Positions 34,981 to 44,643 are shown, numbered from the stretch's first letter. The stretch is DNA of 64,000 nt from JACKOB01 sp024234575 (GCA_051208035.1 JBPJFZ010000005.1:62001-126000); one strand, 5' to 3'. Notes: generated by a model not told the origin, from the sequence alone. Numbers and translations: made by a program.

Positions 34981-35883
34981 ATGTCATCCTCACCGATAGT
35001 TAGCGTAATTCTGCCTACCTATAATCGCGCGCATTTGTTGAAACGTGCGGCAAAGTCTGTATTACAACAGTCATTCACATCTTTGGAGTTAATCATAATT
35101 GATGATGCATCCACAGATGCCACCAAAGAAGTGGTTACAGAACTTAACGATCCAAGAATTACCTACATTAGACATGAGACAAACCAAGGAGGTCCGGCGG
35201 CGAGAAACACAGGCATTAGTCGTGCTAAAGGGATCTATATCGCTTTCCAGGACAGCGATGACGAATGGCTTTACGACAAACTTCAAAGACAGGTTAATCT
35301 GCTGGACTCAGCAGATAAATCGACTGGTGCAGTATTCACAGGTTTTATCAGAGCAGGAAAACGCAAGGCGCAATACGTCCCACTGCCAAACGATGACACA
35401 CAACGAGGAAACTTATTAGAGAGCTTACTGGTAAGAAATTTCATCAGCACTCAAACATTACTCATTAGGAAAGATGTCTTACTTGAAATTGAGGGGTTTG
35501 ATGAAAGGCTACCCCGCTTTCAGGACTGGGAGCTCGTGATTAAAATTGCTAAAACCTGTGACATGCAACTAATTGATGAACCAATGGTTATCGTTTATGC
35601 AACACCTGGCAATATCACATCCAATGATACCGTTAGGCTTAAAGCACTTGAGATCATTTACATAAGCCATTATGAAACCTTCTGCCGCTACCCGTCCGCA
35701 CACGCGTCGTTTCTGATGAACATGGGAAATATAGCGGCAGTCGAGGGGTTAAGAAAAAAAGCTATACTGACCTATGTAAAAGGTATTAAAACCAAGAAAA
35801 ATAGCCTGCTCTTTCTTGGTTTAATGCTTTTTTCGCCATTGTTTAGAATGCTTTCTTCATTCAGGACGCTACTTCACAAGTAA
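34981..35883 (+). CDS. Glycosyltransferase family 2
   Basis: 300 residues. GT-A fold: VSVILPTYNRAHLLKRA at the N-terminus, IIDDASTDAT, GGPAARNTGI, and the DxD-type metal motif FQDSDDEW near residue 93, followed by FDERLPRFQDWEL. These enzymes transfer a sugar from a nucleotide donor to a lipid-linked acceptor in the cytoplasm. Donor not predictable. Fifteen bases after the methyltransferase gene. Confidence 0.88.
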   Translation: MSSSPIVSVILPTYNRAHLLKRAAKSVLQQSFTSLELIIIDDASTDATKEVVTELNDPRITYIRHETNQGGPAARNTGISRAKGIYIAFQDSDDEWLYDKLQRQVNLLDSADKSTGAVFTGFIRAGKRKAQYVPLPNDDTQRGNLLESLLVRNFISTQTLLIRKDVLLEIEGFDERLPRFQDWELVIKIAKTCDMQLIDEPMVIVYATPGNITSNDTVRLKALEIIYISHYETFCRYPSAHASFLMNMGNIAAVEGLRKKAILTYVKGIKTKKNSLLFLGLMLFSPLFRMLSSFRTLLHK

Positions 35884-35933
35884 AGTTTTATTTGTGATGA
35901 ATCTAATTATTTTTTCCAACTTCAAGGTACAAA

Positions 35934-36878
35934 ATGGAAACAACAAGGGGGCGTTCTCCTGTATATGTATTGCTATCAACTTACAATGGAGAAAAGTTCA
36001 TTGCGCAACAACTGGACAGCCTTTTGTCTCAAACATATATAAATACTCATATTTTAATTCGAGACGACGGCTCAAATGACTCGACGGTAAAAATCATACA
36101 AAAATATACAGCCATCCATTCCAACATTTCTTTTACTGCAGGTACTAACATTGGTGTGGTTAGCAGTTTTTTAAGTCTATTGTCGGCAACACCAGGATCT
36201 GAAGAAAATCTATACGCCTTTTGCGACCAAGATGACGTATGGATACCCGAAAAGATAGAGCGGGCTGTGACCCAATTAGTCAACCAAACAACACCCGAGA
36301 AAACACTCTATTGCTCTAAACAACAATATGTTGATGATAACCTCCGACCAATTGGGGAGTCACCAACTCCCAAGGCAATAGGTTTTCATAATGCGATTGT
36401 AGAAAATATTGCAGTGGGATGCACCGTCGTCTTTGGATCATATATACGAGAAAAAATGTTACAAGCCTCGAGTCGCGATATGATCATGCATGATTGGTGG
36501 GCATACTTGATTGCATCGAGTTTCGGCCACGTCATTTACGATGCCAGGCCTTCGATAAAATACCGGCAACACTCAAGCACGGTAACCGGTTTTGAGCCTG
36601 GATTACGCAAGTTAAAAAACAGATTTTTTAACTTCTTTCACCGATGGCAATTACAGCAGCATGAAGGGTTGGACTCTCTCAACCAAGCCGTTAAGTTTGC
36701 GGTACAGTACCCGGAACTACCTCCAGAACATAAGCACAAACTCGATCAGCTAATATCGCTTCGACAAACTAAAAACTTTGCCCAACGGTTAGACTACCTC
36801 TTAAAAACAGACATTCGCAGAACAAATTTAATGGAAACGTTGGCCTTGAAGGCTATGATATTATTTCGACTACACTAA
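35934..36878 (+). CDS. Glycosyltransferase family 2 (rhamnosyltransferase-like)
   Basis: 314 residues. VYVLLSTYNGEKFIAQQLDSL, IRDDGSNDST and the metal motif FCDQDDVWIPEKI near residue 100, then MHDWWAYLIA. This DQDDVW/HDWW pattern is common in rhamnosyltransferases such as RfbF-type enzymes, in keeping with the rml operon upstream. AAGG precedes the ATG. Its 3' end overlaps the convergent glycosyltransferase gene by four bases. Confidence 0.86.
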   Translation: METTRGRSPVYVLLSTYNGEKFIAQQLDSLLSQTYINTHILIRDDGSNDSTVKIIQKYTAIHSNISFTAGTNIGVVSSFLSLLSATPGSEENLYAFCDQDDVWIPEKIERAVTQLVNQTTPEKTLYCSKQQYVDDNLRPIGESPTPKAIGFHNAIVENIAVGCTVVFGSYIREKMLQASSRDMIMHDWWAYLIASSFGHVIYDARPSIKYRQHSSTVTGFEPGLRKLKNRFFNFFHRWQLQQHEGLDSLNQAVKFAVQYPELPPEHKHKLDQLISLRQTKNFAQRLDYLLKTDIRRTNLMETLALKAMILFRLH

Positions 36879-38047
36879 GGGGGGCGACTAGACTGGATTA
36901 GCATTAGAATCACCTGATGCCCCACCTCATTAGATAAACAAGAGTGATAGTAGCGAGCAGATCGAGAAGCCAGTGCTTTTCGACTTTCTGCGCTTTTTGC
37001 AAGGTTTAGTATTGCATTCGACAGTGCTTCAACATCGCCAACAGCTACCGTTTCAAATGGCTGGTATTGAAGTTCAGCGCACGTGCGGCGAGTCCAAAGT
37101 GTATCTGCCGTAATAACAGCCCTCCCCATAGCGGCATAAGCATAAATTTTATAGGGGCAAACTCGTTGGGTTTTGGCTCCTCGTCCAAAAATACCTAAAC
37201 AAATGTCTGCAGAATCGATTTGTTCTGCAAGCGCTTCAGCACTCTGCCACTTATGAATCCAGTTAATTCGCCCTGGATACTGCACAATAAACTGCTCAAC
37301 CAACGGTCCATCCTGACCATTGCCAATTAACGTAAACTCAATGTCTTCGCCTATTAGCCGTTTGATTGCCGCTAATATGGTACCAACCCCATGTAGAGGT
37401 ACAAAAGTACCAAAAAATAACACTTTCACCCGCCCCTCTTTAGGCATATATCGAGTTTCTGTAAATTCTCGCTCGTTTGTGGCTAAAGGCACGGACAGAA
37501 ATTTGCCTAATGGCAGCCGAAACATTTCGGAATAATATGCGCTATTCTCGTCTGTATCAGTTATCACGGTACTTGCCGTTGAGAAGGCCCTTCTCTCCAC
37601 AGCATTAAGTAGTTTGGCCAGCCACCCTTGCTTTGAGACAAGCTTTCTATCATTAACCACAGTGTCATAAATTGAAATAAAAGCATCAATAATCAAAATT
37701 TTGGGAAGAAATCGCTTGGGCAATAAAGAAATCATCCATACAATAAAAATTGCCGGGTAGGGAATGTAAACCACGGCCTTATTCTTAGCAGTGAGGTAAT
37801 GGACAAAAACATAAAAATGACTGTAGAAAAAACGCAAGATTGTCGACAAATGGCGCAAAAACAGACTTTTTTGTCCCAGCGCTTTCTCAGAAAAAACAGG
37901 CTTGTTAATTTGTTCTACACGCAGCTCTGGCGAATTCAGTAATTTTTCAACCCGGTACTTTACATTGGGATAACCCTCAGAACTCAAATGAACCCCAAGA
38001 ATCAGAAGCGGTGTATTCTTGACAACCGAGTTAGGTTTTACGGACAC
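36875..38047 (-). CDS. Glycosyltransferase, GT4/GT1-like
   Basis: About 390 residues. GT-B fold with VLFFGTFVPLHGVGTILAAI, LIGNGQDG and the C-terminal YKIYAYAAMGRAVITAD motif. A hydrophobic patch (IFIVWMISLLPKRFLPKIL) in the first domain suggests membrane association. GTG 38047 is chosen; TTG 38050 precedes it directly. The gene overlaps the upstream GT2 gene by about 17 bases, so they are coupled. Confidence 0.82.
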   Translation of the reverse strand: MSVKPNSVVKNTPLLILGVHLSSEGYPNVKYRVEKLLNSPELRVEQINKPVFSEKALGQKSLFLRHLSTILRFFYSHFYVFVHYLTAKNKAVVYIPYPAIFIVWMISLLPKRFLPKILIIDAFISIYDTVVNDRKLVSKQGWLAKLLNAVERRAFSTASTVITDTDENSAYYSEMFRLPLGKFLSVPLATNEREFTETRYMPKEGRVKVLFFGTFVPLHGVGTILAAIKRLIGEDIEFTLIGNGQDGPLVEQFIVQYPGRINWIHKWQSAEALAEQIDSADICLGIFGRGAKTQRVCPYKIYAYAAMGRAVITADTLWTRRTCAELQYQPFETVAVGDVEALSNAILNLAKSAESRKALASRSARYYHSCLSNEVGHQVILMLIQSSRPP

Positions 38048-38912
38048 CAAGCCTTCCTCTCATTGCATCTCGGATACCACTAACCATAGCTCGAAGCTTC
38101 TCTCTCTTTGAGTCTTCAAACAACAACACCGAAATCAGCTCTATGACTATGCGCACTACCTGCTTGATTCCCCATAACTTTTCTTCATGCCAGTAGTTTT
38201 TTGAAGTTACCAAGGTATTACGGGTCATGTAGTATTTACGCAGCGGGCTATGCTGCGGAACGACAGAGACTAAGGGTTTACTTTCTGTTTGATTCAAACC
38301 GATTTCATGATACAAACCAACTTCGCTGGTCAGGAGAACCTTGCATCCATTCTTTCTAGCGCGCAGACAATATTCGTGATCCACTGAGTCAATAAAATAA
38401 TCAGCCCGAAAATAGCCAATAGCATCCACCAAACTTAAAGGAATTAACATACCGGAAGTAATTACTGTTTTTTTGACTATTAACCCGTTTAGCCCTTTAC
38501 TATAGCGCCGCGTGTGTCTCGGCCTGTTATTTTTGGTATTCAGATAGTTACACCCGAGAATAAAACGCTCGGATAATAACAATGAACTTGCCCGATTCAT
38601 TACATCGAAATAATTGGCTTTAACAGCACTGTCTTGATCGAAACAAAACAACCACTTCGCCCCAACCTCTTTCGCATAGTCAATGCCTTGATTAAGTCCT
38701 TCACCAATCCCCAGATTCTTACTGTTTTTGACAAGCTTGGTATTGTACTGGGCCACTAGTTTTTCAAGCCGATGCTGTACATCTACTGCTGCAGAATTAT
38801 CAACAATAACAACATTGGGTATTTGCTGAACGATCAGAGAAAAATTCGTTTCAAATTTATCATCTGGAAAAAAAGTGACTACAACACCACAACAATTATT
38901 CACTTCCATCAT
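38031..38912 (-). CDS. Glycosyltransferase family 2 (rhamnosyltransferase-like)
   Basis: About 293 residues from ATG 38912; ATG 38909 and TTG 38945 are alternatives and none has a clear Shine-Dalgarno. GT-A motifs GVVVTFFPDDKF, VVIVDNSA, NLGIGEGLNQGI and metal motif FCFDQDS, then DYFIDSVDHEYCLRARKNG. This is the pattern of RfbF/WbbL-type rhamnosyltransferases, which would use dTDP-rhamnose from the rml operon. Transcribed with the GtrA and GT2 genes upstream. Confidence 0.86.
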   Translation of the reverse strand: MMEVNNCCGVVVTFFPDDKFETNFSLIVQQIPNVVIVDNSAAVDVQHRLEKLVAQYNTKLVKNSKNLGIGEGLNQGIDYAKEVGAKWLFCFDQDSAVKANYFDVMNRASSLLLSERFILGCNYLNTKNNRPRHTRRYSKGLNGLIVKKTVITSGMLIPLSLVDAIGYFRADYFIDSVDHEYCLRARKNGCKVLLTSEVGLYHEIGLNQTESKPLVSVVPQHSPLRKYYMTRNTLVTSKNYWHEEKLWGIKQVVRIVIELISVLLFEDSKREKLRAMVSGIRDAMRGRLGVRKT

Positions 38913-38954
38913 ATTTACATCGTCAAATAAAGTCGCAACACTCAATTTAGAGTG

Positions 38955-39371
38955 CTAGCGGTAAACCCAAAACTTGTAAACGAGAAAGGTCATTCCCACT
39001 ACCCCTCCTTCAATGACAACTTTTATGAGTGCGAGCCATAGATCCACACCTATTACACCATCAAAAAATTTTAACAGGGCGCTTCCAATAGCAGTTACTC
39101 CGAACCACCAAATCCAAAAGCGAAGAAAGCTAGATTTTAATTTATGAGTCGATCGAGAAAATGTAAAACTAAAGTGCAGTGCAAAACCCAACAAGGCGGC
39201 GCTGAATCTTGAAACAAAATTTGCTATCCCCGCATCGAAAGAGAACGCACTCAACACCCACCAAAATACTAAGGCATCAAAGAAAAACACCACACATCCA
39301 ATCATAAAGTAGTTGGCAAATTCTTTAGATAAAAAACGGCTTTTTACCCGGAAAATGCAGTCTCTCAACAT
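38955..39371 (-). CDS. GtrA-family small membrane protein
   Basis: 138 residues with four hydrophobic helices (YFMIGCVVFFFDALVFWWVL, FVSRFSAALLGFALHF, FWIWWFGVTAIGSALL, VIEGGVVGMTFLVYKFWVY), the GtrA layout. GtrA-like proteins are proposed flippases for undecaprenyl-phosphate-linked single sugars. The start overlaps the stop of the neighbouring GT2 gene by seven bases; GtrA next to a GtrB-like synthase is the standard pair. Confidence 0.9.
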   Translation of the reverse strand: MLRDCIFRVKSRFLSKEFANYFMIGCVVFFFDALVFWWVLSAFSFDAGIANFVSRFSAALLGFALHFSFTFSRSTHKLKSSFLRFWIWWFGVTAIGSALLKFFDGVIGVDLWLALIKVVIEGGVVGMTFLVYKFWVYR

Positions 39372-40324
39372 TTTTTAGAGTTTGTCGGTGCAAGATAACT
39401 TAAATAAGCCAATCGTTTTGCTGAGCGCCGCTCAGCGGCAATAGAATCCAATATTAGCCCAGCAACCGAGCTAATGGCCGCAAGCATAATCATACCTGTC
39501 GCCAGAATAGCCGTTGGAAATCTTGGAACTAAACCAGTTAAGAAAAACTCTTCTATAACAGGTATACCTAACACTAGCCCCAGAAAGGTAAATAATGCGG
39601 CTAAAATCCCAAAGAAAAATAGTGGTCTAACGTTTTTAATCAAGAAAAAAATGGTCGCCAAAATACGAATACCATCTCTAAATGTATTTAGTTTGCTCTC
39701 ACTTCCTTCGACTCGAGCGCGATAATTAATGGGCACTTCCTTAACTATCGAACGAGACTCCAACGCATGTACCGTTAGCACCGTTTCTATTTCAAAACCC
39801 TGAGCAATTATTGGAGCTGTTTTGACAAACCGCCTGCTAAATACACGATATCCAGAAAGAATATCTCTCAATTGAACACCAAAAAATACATTCAACATCG
39901 TGGTTAACATCCAGTTACCAAACTGGTGCCCAGGGGGGCTATCAGACCCCGCATACTGATCCATTCGTGTGCCAACCACCATGTCGGCATTTTCTGTGGC
40001 AACCAGATCAATCAACTCGGAGGCCGTTGAGAGGTCATATGTTCCATCCGAATCTATCATTAAATAAACATCAGCCTCTACATCCGCAAACATTCGACGA
40101 ACAACATTGCCCTTGCCGAGGGCATCCTCAACAAATATCTTAATTCCAAAACTACTCGCTATTTCCACCGTTTTATCGCTAGATCCATTATCAAACAAAT
40201 ATATATTAGCAGCGGGTAAGCATCTCCGAATTTCACTTATGACAGAGGCAATTGCCAATTCTTCATTAAAGCTTGGCAAAATAACGGCTAAATTCAACGA
40301 GTGGGTTTCATTATTTTGGGTCAC
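39365..40324 (-). CDS. GtrB/DPM-like polyprenyl-phosphate glycosyltransferase (GT2)
   Basis: 319 residues from GTG 40324. The N-terminal GT-A domain has AVILPSFNEELAIASVI, DNGSSDKT, metal motif MIDSDGTYD and SGYRVFSR. Two hydrophobic helices lie near the C-terminus (PLFFFGILAALFTFLGLVLG, AILATGMIMLAAISSVAGLI). This matches enzymes that load one sugar onto undecaprenyl phosphate. It overlaps the GT-C gene upstream by 14 bases and gtrA downstream by seven. Confidence 0.88.
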   Translation of the reverse strand: MTQNNETHSLNLAVILPSFNEELAIASVISEIRRCLPAANIYLFDNGSSDKTVEIASSFGIKIFVEDALGKGNVVRRMFADVEADVYLMIDSDGTYDLSTASELIDLVATENADMVVGTRMDQYAGSDSPPGHQFGNWMLTTMLNVFFGVQLRDILSGYRVFSRRFVKTAPIIAQGFEIETVLTVHALESRSIVKEVPINYRARVEGSESKLNTFRDGIRILATIFFLIKNVRPLFFFGILAALFTFLGLVLGIPVIEEFFLTGLVPRFPTAILATGMIMLAAISSVAGLILDSIAAERRSAKRLAYLSYLAPTNSKKC

Positions 40325-41663
40325 AACTCTTCTCAGCTTTTATACGGCGAAATGAACTATAAATTTGCCAAATAGAAAAAAGGGCCAGCATGGTTATAAA
40401 GGGGCGAACAGGAATTCCATACCTTGGGAAAGGGGCACCAACAATATGAAGAGCTGTAAAATAGATGACAAAAACTCCGACACAATAGATAAACTGTCTT
40501 TCGCTAGCTTGCATCCTTTTCGATACCGTCGGGAGAAACAATAAGAGTAATCCCACTAATGCGAATATCGCTGTTGGCCAATGAAAACCGTATGCCGCAG
40601 AGTGCGAAATTCTAAATATAGAATTGTCAATATAAGGCGATTGCAACACCGAGTAAATAAAACTCCCCCCCATACCCGATATAATTGACCACGAATATAA
40701 GAAAATAGGTTTCCCCACAAAATACCATCGAAGGTATTTTGTGGGGTCAGACTCAACCCTTTTTTTAATTTCATCAATGACGAGCTCAGGCTTACCATAA
40801 ATTCTTTCATTTTCAGGGTCATACCTATACGGGAACCCCAACGTTTCTGCTTGGTCGTTAAATTTAAAGCCAGGATACATTCCATGTTGTAAAAAATTGG
40901 CTTTAAGCGTCGGATCTGACCAATGCCCTGTAGATACTATATTTCTAACATGCCATGAGCCTATAAGCATAAAAAACATACAAAACAACGATAAAACAAT
41001 TTTGGCTGTAAACCGCTTGGGATCAAAATACCAATACAAAAAAAGAAAGGGCACAATAAAATATTGCATTGAAGGCCTGGTCAAACTAGCAAGCGCAATT
41101 AAAACGACCGCAATCACGGGCCATATAACATTTGATTTCTTAAATGATATGTGAATTGCTAAGAATAAAAGCGACAGTAAAAACGTAAATAGTGATTCAG
41201 TCAGAAAATAGATATTTGCGTTTACCAAATGAGGACTAATGGCAACAAGGAGTCCACCAAATATAGTCAACAATGCGGGAAAATATTGGCTAAACAAATA
41301 CAGCCATATAATAACAACCAAAACGCTAAGAACAGCTTGGCTGACTAACACGTTATGGAGACTACCATCGAGATTAGTATCAGGGTTTTCTTTTACTAAA
41401 AACAGAGAAATATAAAATGGATACCCAGGACTACGCAAAGCATCAGGTTGTGGCTGAACATCATTCAATCCAAACGTTTTCTGACGAGAATATGTATCAC
41501 TTTTAGAAATATTGTATGCATAAGTCAGATAGTCAACGGCATCTCCTCTCACCCCATTGAACTCAACTATTGTTTCACTCAATGCTTGCGACCTTAAATA
41601 GGCCGCCAACAAAATCACGATCAATGCTGAAACACCGTATAAGATGCGAGAAAATTTGATCAC
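40311..41663 (-). CDS. GT-C membrane glycosyltransferase (GT39/PMT/ArnT-like)
   Basis: About 450 residues from GTG 41663 (AAGGTG upstream; an ATG at 41699 is possible). Around ten hydrophobic helices. The first periplasmic loop has the acidic motif GVRGDAVDYLTYAY, where GT-C enzymes place catalytic Asp, and RSPGYPFYIS follows. It would take a polyprenyl-phosphate sugar, probably that made by the adjacent GT2 and flipped by GtrA, and pass it to a glycan, lipid or protein in the periplasm. Acceptor unknown. Confidence 0.84.
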   Translation of the reverse strand: MIKFSRILYGVSALIVILLAAYLRSQALSETIVEFNGVRGDAVDYLTYAYNISKSDTYSRQKTFGLNDVQPQPDALRSPGYPFYISLFLVKENPDTNLDGSLHNVLVSQAVLSVLVVIIWLYLFSQYFPALLTIFGGLLVAISPHLVNANIYFLTESLFTFLLSLLFLAIHISFKKSNVIWPVIAVVLIALASLTRPSMQYFIVPFLFLYWYFDPKRFTAKIVLSLFCMFFMLIGSWHVRNIVSTGHWSDPTLKANFLQHGMYPGFKFNDQAETLGFPYRYDPENERIYGKPELVIDEIKKRVESDPTKYLRWYFVGKPIFLYSWSIISGMGGSFIYSVLQSPYIDNSIFRISHSAAYGFHWPTAIFALVGLLLLFLPTVSKRMQASERQFIYCVGVFVIYFTALHIVGAPFPRYGIPVRPFITMLALFSIWQIYSSFRRIKAEKSCDPK

Positions 41664-41739
41664 ACTATCACCTTTTCTGAAATAGCACTTAATTAACATT
41701 TTCGCAGACGCGAGCCAAACATTGAGCGAGTTTCAGCTA

Positions 41740-42663
41740 TCAGGTGTCGCCATCGGTGGTAGCTTCCATTTCATCTGCTGGTTTATCTGATGCTCGATAC
41801 CCTCCGCGCGAGATATACATTAGCGTAGTAACCTGCTCTGAAATTAACCCCATTAAAAACACTAAAACAGATGAGGAAAATAACAAGGCACTCATATTAG
41901 TGAAACGCCCCGTAGTAAAAAACGTAAAGAGGTAATACGAAAAGCCAACGCCGAAAAACAAAAGACTAATTGGCGTAAAAAGTTTTAACGGCGAATATAG
42001 CGTCCCAATTTTGAAAATTATGAGTAAAAAACGCAGTCCATCTTTAACTAAATTGATATGACTTTTACCTATTCGCTTGTCAGCCTGAATAGGAACGTAA
42101 CGCACAGAATATCCTGCCCGAAAAAAAGCCATTGTAATGGTCGTAGGATACGAAAACCCATTAGGAAGTATGGCCAAAAACTGTCTAAACATTGCAGCCC
42201 TAACTACCCGAAAGCCAGAAGTAAGGTCTTCTATCTCGTGTCCAACCATCCACGTCGCTAAGCGATTGTATAGCCTGTTAGCGGCCAATCTGCCTAAACT
42301 GGCCTGAGACTGACTATCACGAGCCCCCACAACCATATCATAGCCAAGACTAAGCTTGCTTAGCAGCTTCGATATATCACCAACTCGGTGTTGCCCATCT
42401 CCATCCATAAAAACTATAACGTCACCTGTCGCCGCCCGCGCACCACTTTTTATCGAGGCGCCATTTCCTTTCGAATAAGGGTGCTTAAGCTCCGTTACTG
42501 AGTTCTCCTGGCATACCTTGCTTGTTTCATCGTTAGAACCATCGTTAACAAGAATGATCTGTGCAAAAGGATAGGCCGCCTTCAGCTCAGGCAATAATGA
42601 TTTGAGTGACGCCGCTTCATTTTTTGCAGGAATAACAATAGAAATACTGGCACTAGCAGTCAT
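41740..42663 (-). CDS. DPM1-like polyprenyl-phosphate glycosyltransferase (GT2)
   Basis: 307 residues. ISIVIPAKNEAASLKSLL, VNDGSNDETS, GNGASIKSGA, metal motif FMDGDGQH, SGFRVVRA and a C-terminal pair of hydrophobic helices (LFTPISLLFFGVGFSYYLF, LFSSSVLVFLMGLISEQV). Typical of synthases that charge undecaprenyl or dolichyl phosphate with one sugar. Its start overlaps the stop of the GT-C/TPR gene upstream by four bases, so it probably supplies that enzyme's donor. Confidence 0.88.
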   Translation of the reverse strand: MTASASISIVIPAKNEAASLKSLLPELKAAYPFAQIILVNDGSNDETSKVCQENSVTELKHPYSKGNGASIKSGARAATGDVIVFMDGDGQHRVGDISKLLSKLSLGYDMVVGARDSQSQASLGRLAANRLYNRLATWMVGHEIEDLTSGFRVVRAAMFRQFLAILPNGFSYPTTITMAFFRAGYSVRYVPIQADKRIGKSHINLVKDGLRFLLIIFKIGTLYSPLKLFTPISLLFFGVGFSYYLFTFFTTGRFTNMSALLFSSSVLVFLMGLISEQVTTLMYISRGGYRASDKPADEMEATTDGDT

Positions 42664-44528
42664 CTGTTCTGCGCCTCCATTTTTAATTTTAATTGCTCAA
42701 TATAAGATTGAGCGGCTTCAGTGCCATATAGTTGAGAGTATACCGAAAAGAGGTTGTCGAGTATTGAGAAATGATGAAGCTTCATAGCCGCCGCTTCATA
42801 ACGTTGAATATAACAATCAAAGTCATGTGCCTCTATGCACAGCCGGCCCTCCAACAGAAGAAAGTTTCCTTCAGCTCTAACACCTTGTAATTTGGCGTTT
42901 TCCTGCAAGACTTTTAGAATAGCCCAAAAATAACCATTATCAATATTACTGCAGTCACCAGCTTCTCTAAGTGTCATGATCTGCCCTAGCAGATTAATGA
43001 TCGACGCCTCGTATTTTGCGGTTACCGCCCGTTGGACGAAATCGGCCCATGAAAATGCCGCTTGCGGATATACACACTGCAACTGCAAAAGTAAGAGGTA
43101 TCCCATCACCGAGGTTGTCTCCTCGTTAGTTATTTTTTTGTACTCAATTTCGGCCTCTTCATAACGTCCCAGGCCCAAATACAACCCCCCTTTCATCGCA
43201 TAAAGCCGAGCTGAGTGAGGATTGGATGCAGACCAGTGTGTGACCATATTCTCACGACTACTCCAGGATTTCGCGACCATAAAAAAATTCACCGCCCAAT
43301 AAAAGCAGATGCCGATAACCGCGACCAACAAAAGGGTTCGTCCTAACTTCTGATATAACCATATAAACACGCCTGCCAAAACAAATGCAAAGCCTATCGT
43401 GGCAAGATAGTTTCGGTGCTCGAAGACCATTTCTAACGGAACAATAGTGCTCTCCAAGAGATGACTGATCGCAAACCAAGCCAACCCAAACCGAAACAGA
43501 CGAGACTTCCAGGCCATGCATATAAGAGCCACCCAAGTCGCGACTGCGACGACAAAAAGAGGGTTGAACAGCGTCGTAATCACCTCAACATCATCATGCA
43601 AAAAATTGAAATTCAGATAGCTTGGGAACCAAAACCAAACAATATATCTAACGGTAAGCCAAACCTGCGTAAGACACCGCTCGCTCAGCGTAAAATCACG
43701 TGGGCCATAACCATTTATCGCATAATTGATGGCGGCTGTCAGAAATACAACCAAGCTCACCATGCATAGCACGATCGTCAACCAACAAATATATCTGTGA
43801 TAAGCCGGGTGCGGTTTTAACCCGGCGAAATACACTAGAGGCAGGAGGCCTAAAAAGAGAATGCCATTTTCCTTGGAGAACACTGACAGAAGTATTAATG
43901 CAGAAAACAGCATTAATAAAAAGGAAAACTCGGTGAGACTGCGTCGCTGGGTAGAAGCCACATTTACTTGGCCCGACTGCAGATACGCCTTTTTTATTCG
44001 AGAATACTTGAGATACTCTAAAACACCCACTAATGCACACAACCCAAAAAACACTGACAATAAGTTCATGCGCTGCACGACATACAATACACTCGACACA
44101 TTACCCGGATGAAATGCCCAACTAGCAGCGCCAAGTAAAGAGATTAGCTTAAGCTGTGAGCCTAGCAACGGCGTTGTATAAATTTGCCCTTCACGCAACA
44201 ACAAATAAAACAACCGATATACCAGTAGTGAATTAAGTGCATGAATCACTATATTGCCCCACTGAAATGCTACCGGATTTGTTGGCCAGTCAGCATATTG
44301 AAGAGCAAAAAAAAACATAGCTAAGGGCCTGCCAGTAGGTCCGCTATTGTTTGAAAAAACCACGTTCCAGAAGTTACCTCCATCTTCCTGAATCCGGGCT
44401 AGCTGAGACAAATTTGGGTAATCATCAAAAACAAAACCACCCCCAACAAAAATTGAAAAGGCAGTACAGATTCCGACGAAAAATACGAGGTAGATTATGA
44501 GTGATGATCGATCACTAAATATAGTCAT
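42660..44528 (-). CDS. GT-C-like membrane protein with C-terminal TPR-like region; possible pilin glycosyltransferase
   Basis: 622 residues. About 10-12 hydrophobic helices fill the first 410 residues. The first periplasmic loop holds GGGFVFDDYPNLSQL, with an Asp pair where GT-C transferases keep catalytic acid, then GPTGRPLAMF and WAFHPGNVSSVLYVVQRMN, a pattern shared with TMTC-like membrane O-glycosyltransferases. The C-terminal third is soluble and helical with at least one TPR-like unit (KGGLYLGLGRYEEAEIEYKK). It lies directly downstream of pilA, beyond a terminator, and is coupled to a polyprenyl-phosphate sugar synthase. A role in modifying pilin is inferred from position, by analogy with TfpO and TfpW. 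Confidence 0.75.
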   Translation of the reverse strand: MTIFSDRSSLIIYLVFFVGICTAFSIFVGGGFVFDDYPNLSQLARIQEDGGNFWNVVFSNNSGPTGRPLAMFFFALQYADWPTNPVAFQWGNIVIHALNSLLVYRLFYLLLREGQIYTTPLLGSQLKLISLLGAASWAFHPGNVSSVLYVVQRMNLLSVFFGLCALVGVLEYLKYSRIKKAYLQSGQVNVASTQRRSLTEFSFLLMLFSALILLSVFSKENGILFLGLLPLVYFAGLKPHPAYHRYICWLTIVLCMVSLVVFLTAAINYAINGYGPRDFTLSERCLTQVWLTVRYIVWFWFPSYLNFNFLHDDVEVITTLFNPLFVVAVATWVALICMAWKSRLFRFGLAWFAISHLLESTIVPLEMVFEHRNYLATIGFAFVLAGVFIWLYQKLGRTLLLVAVIGICFYWAVNFFMVAKSWSSRENMVTHWSASNPHSARLYAMKGGLYLGLGRYEEAEIEYKKITNEETTSVMGYLLLLQLQCVYPQAAFSWADFVQRAVTAKYEASIINLLGQIMTLREAGDCSNIDNGYFWAILKVLQENAKLQGVRAEGNFLLLEGRLCIEAHDFDCYIQRYEAAAMKLHHFSILDNLFSVYSQLYGTEAAQSYIEQLKLKMEAQNR

Positions 44529-44600
44529 CTAAAATAACGACCTAAAGGTGTATTATTTTTAACGCAAATAGTTTCTTTAACTAACTTAAATACTACCAAT

Positions 44601-44628
44601 AAAAAATGGCCGGCAAGCCGGCCATTTT
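44601..44628 (-). terminator. Intrinsic terminator after pilA
   Basis: On the minus strand TGGCCGGCTTGCCGGCCA forms a strong GC stem-loop followed by TTTTTT. It lies just past the pilA stop and before the GT-C/TPR gene, so most transcripts should end at pilA, with limited read-through. Confidence 0.88.
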
Positions 44629-44643
44629 CACTAACTGATATCT

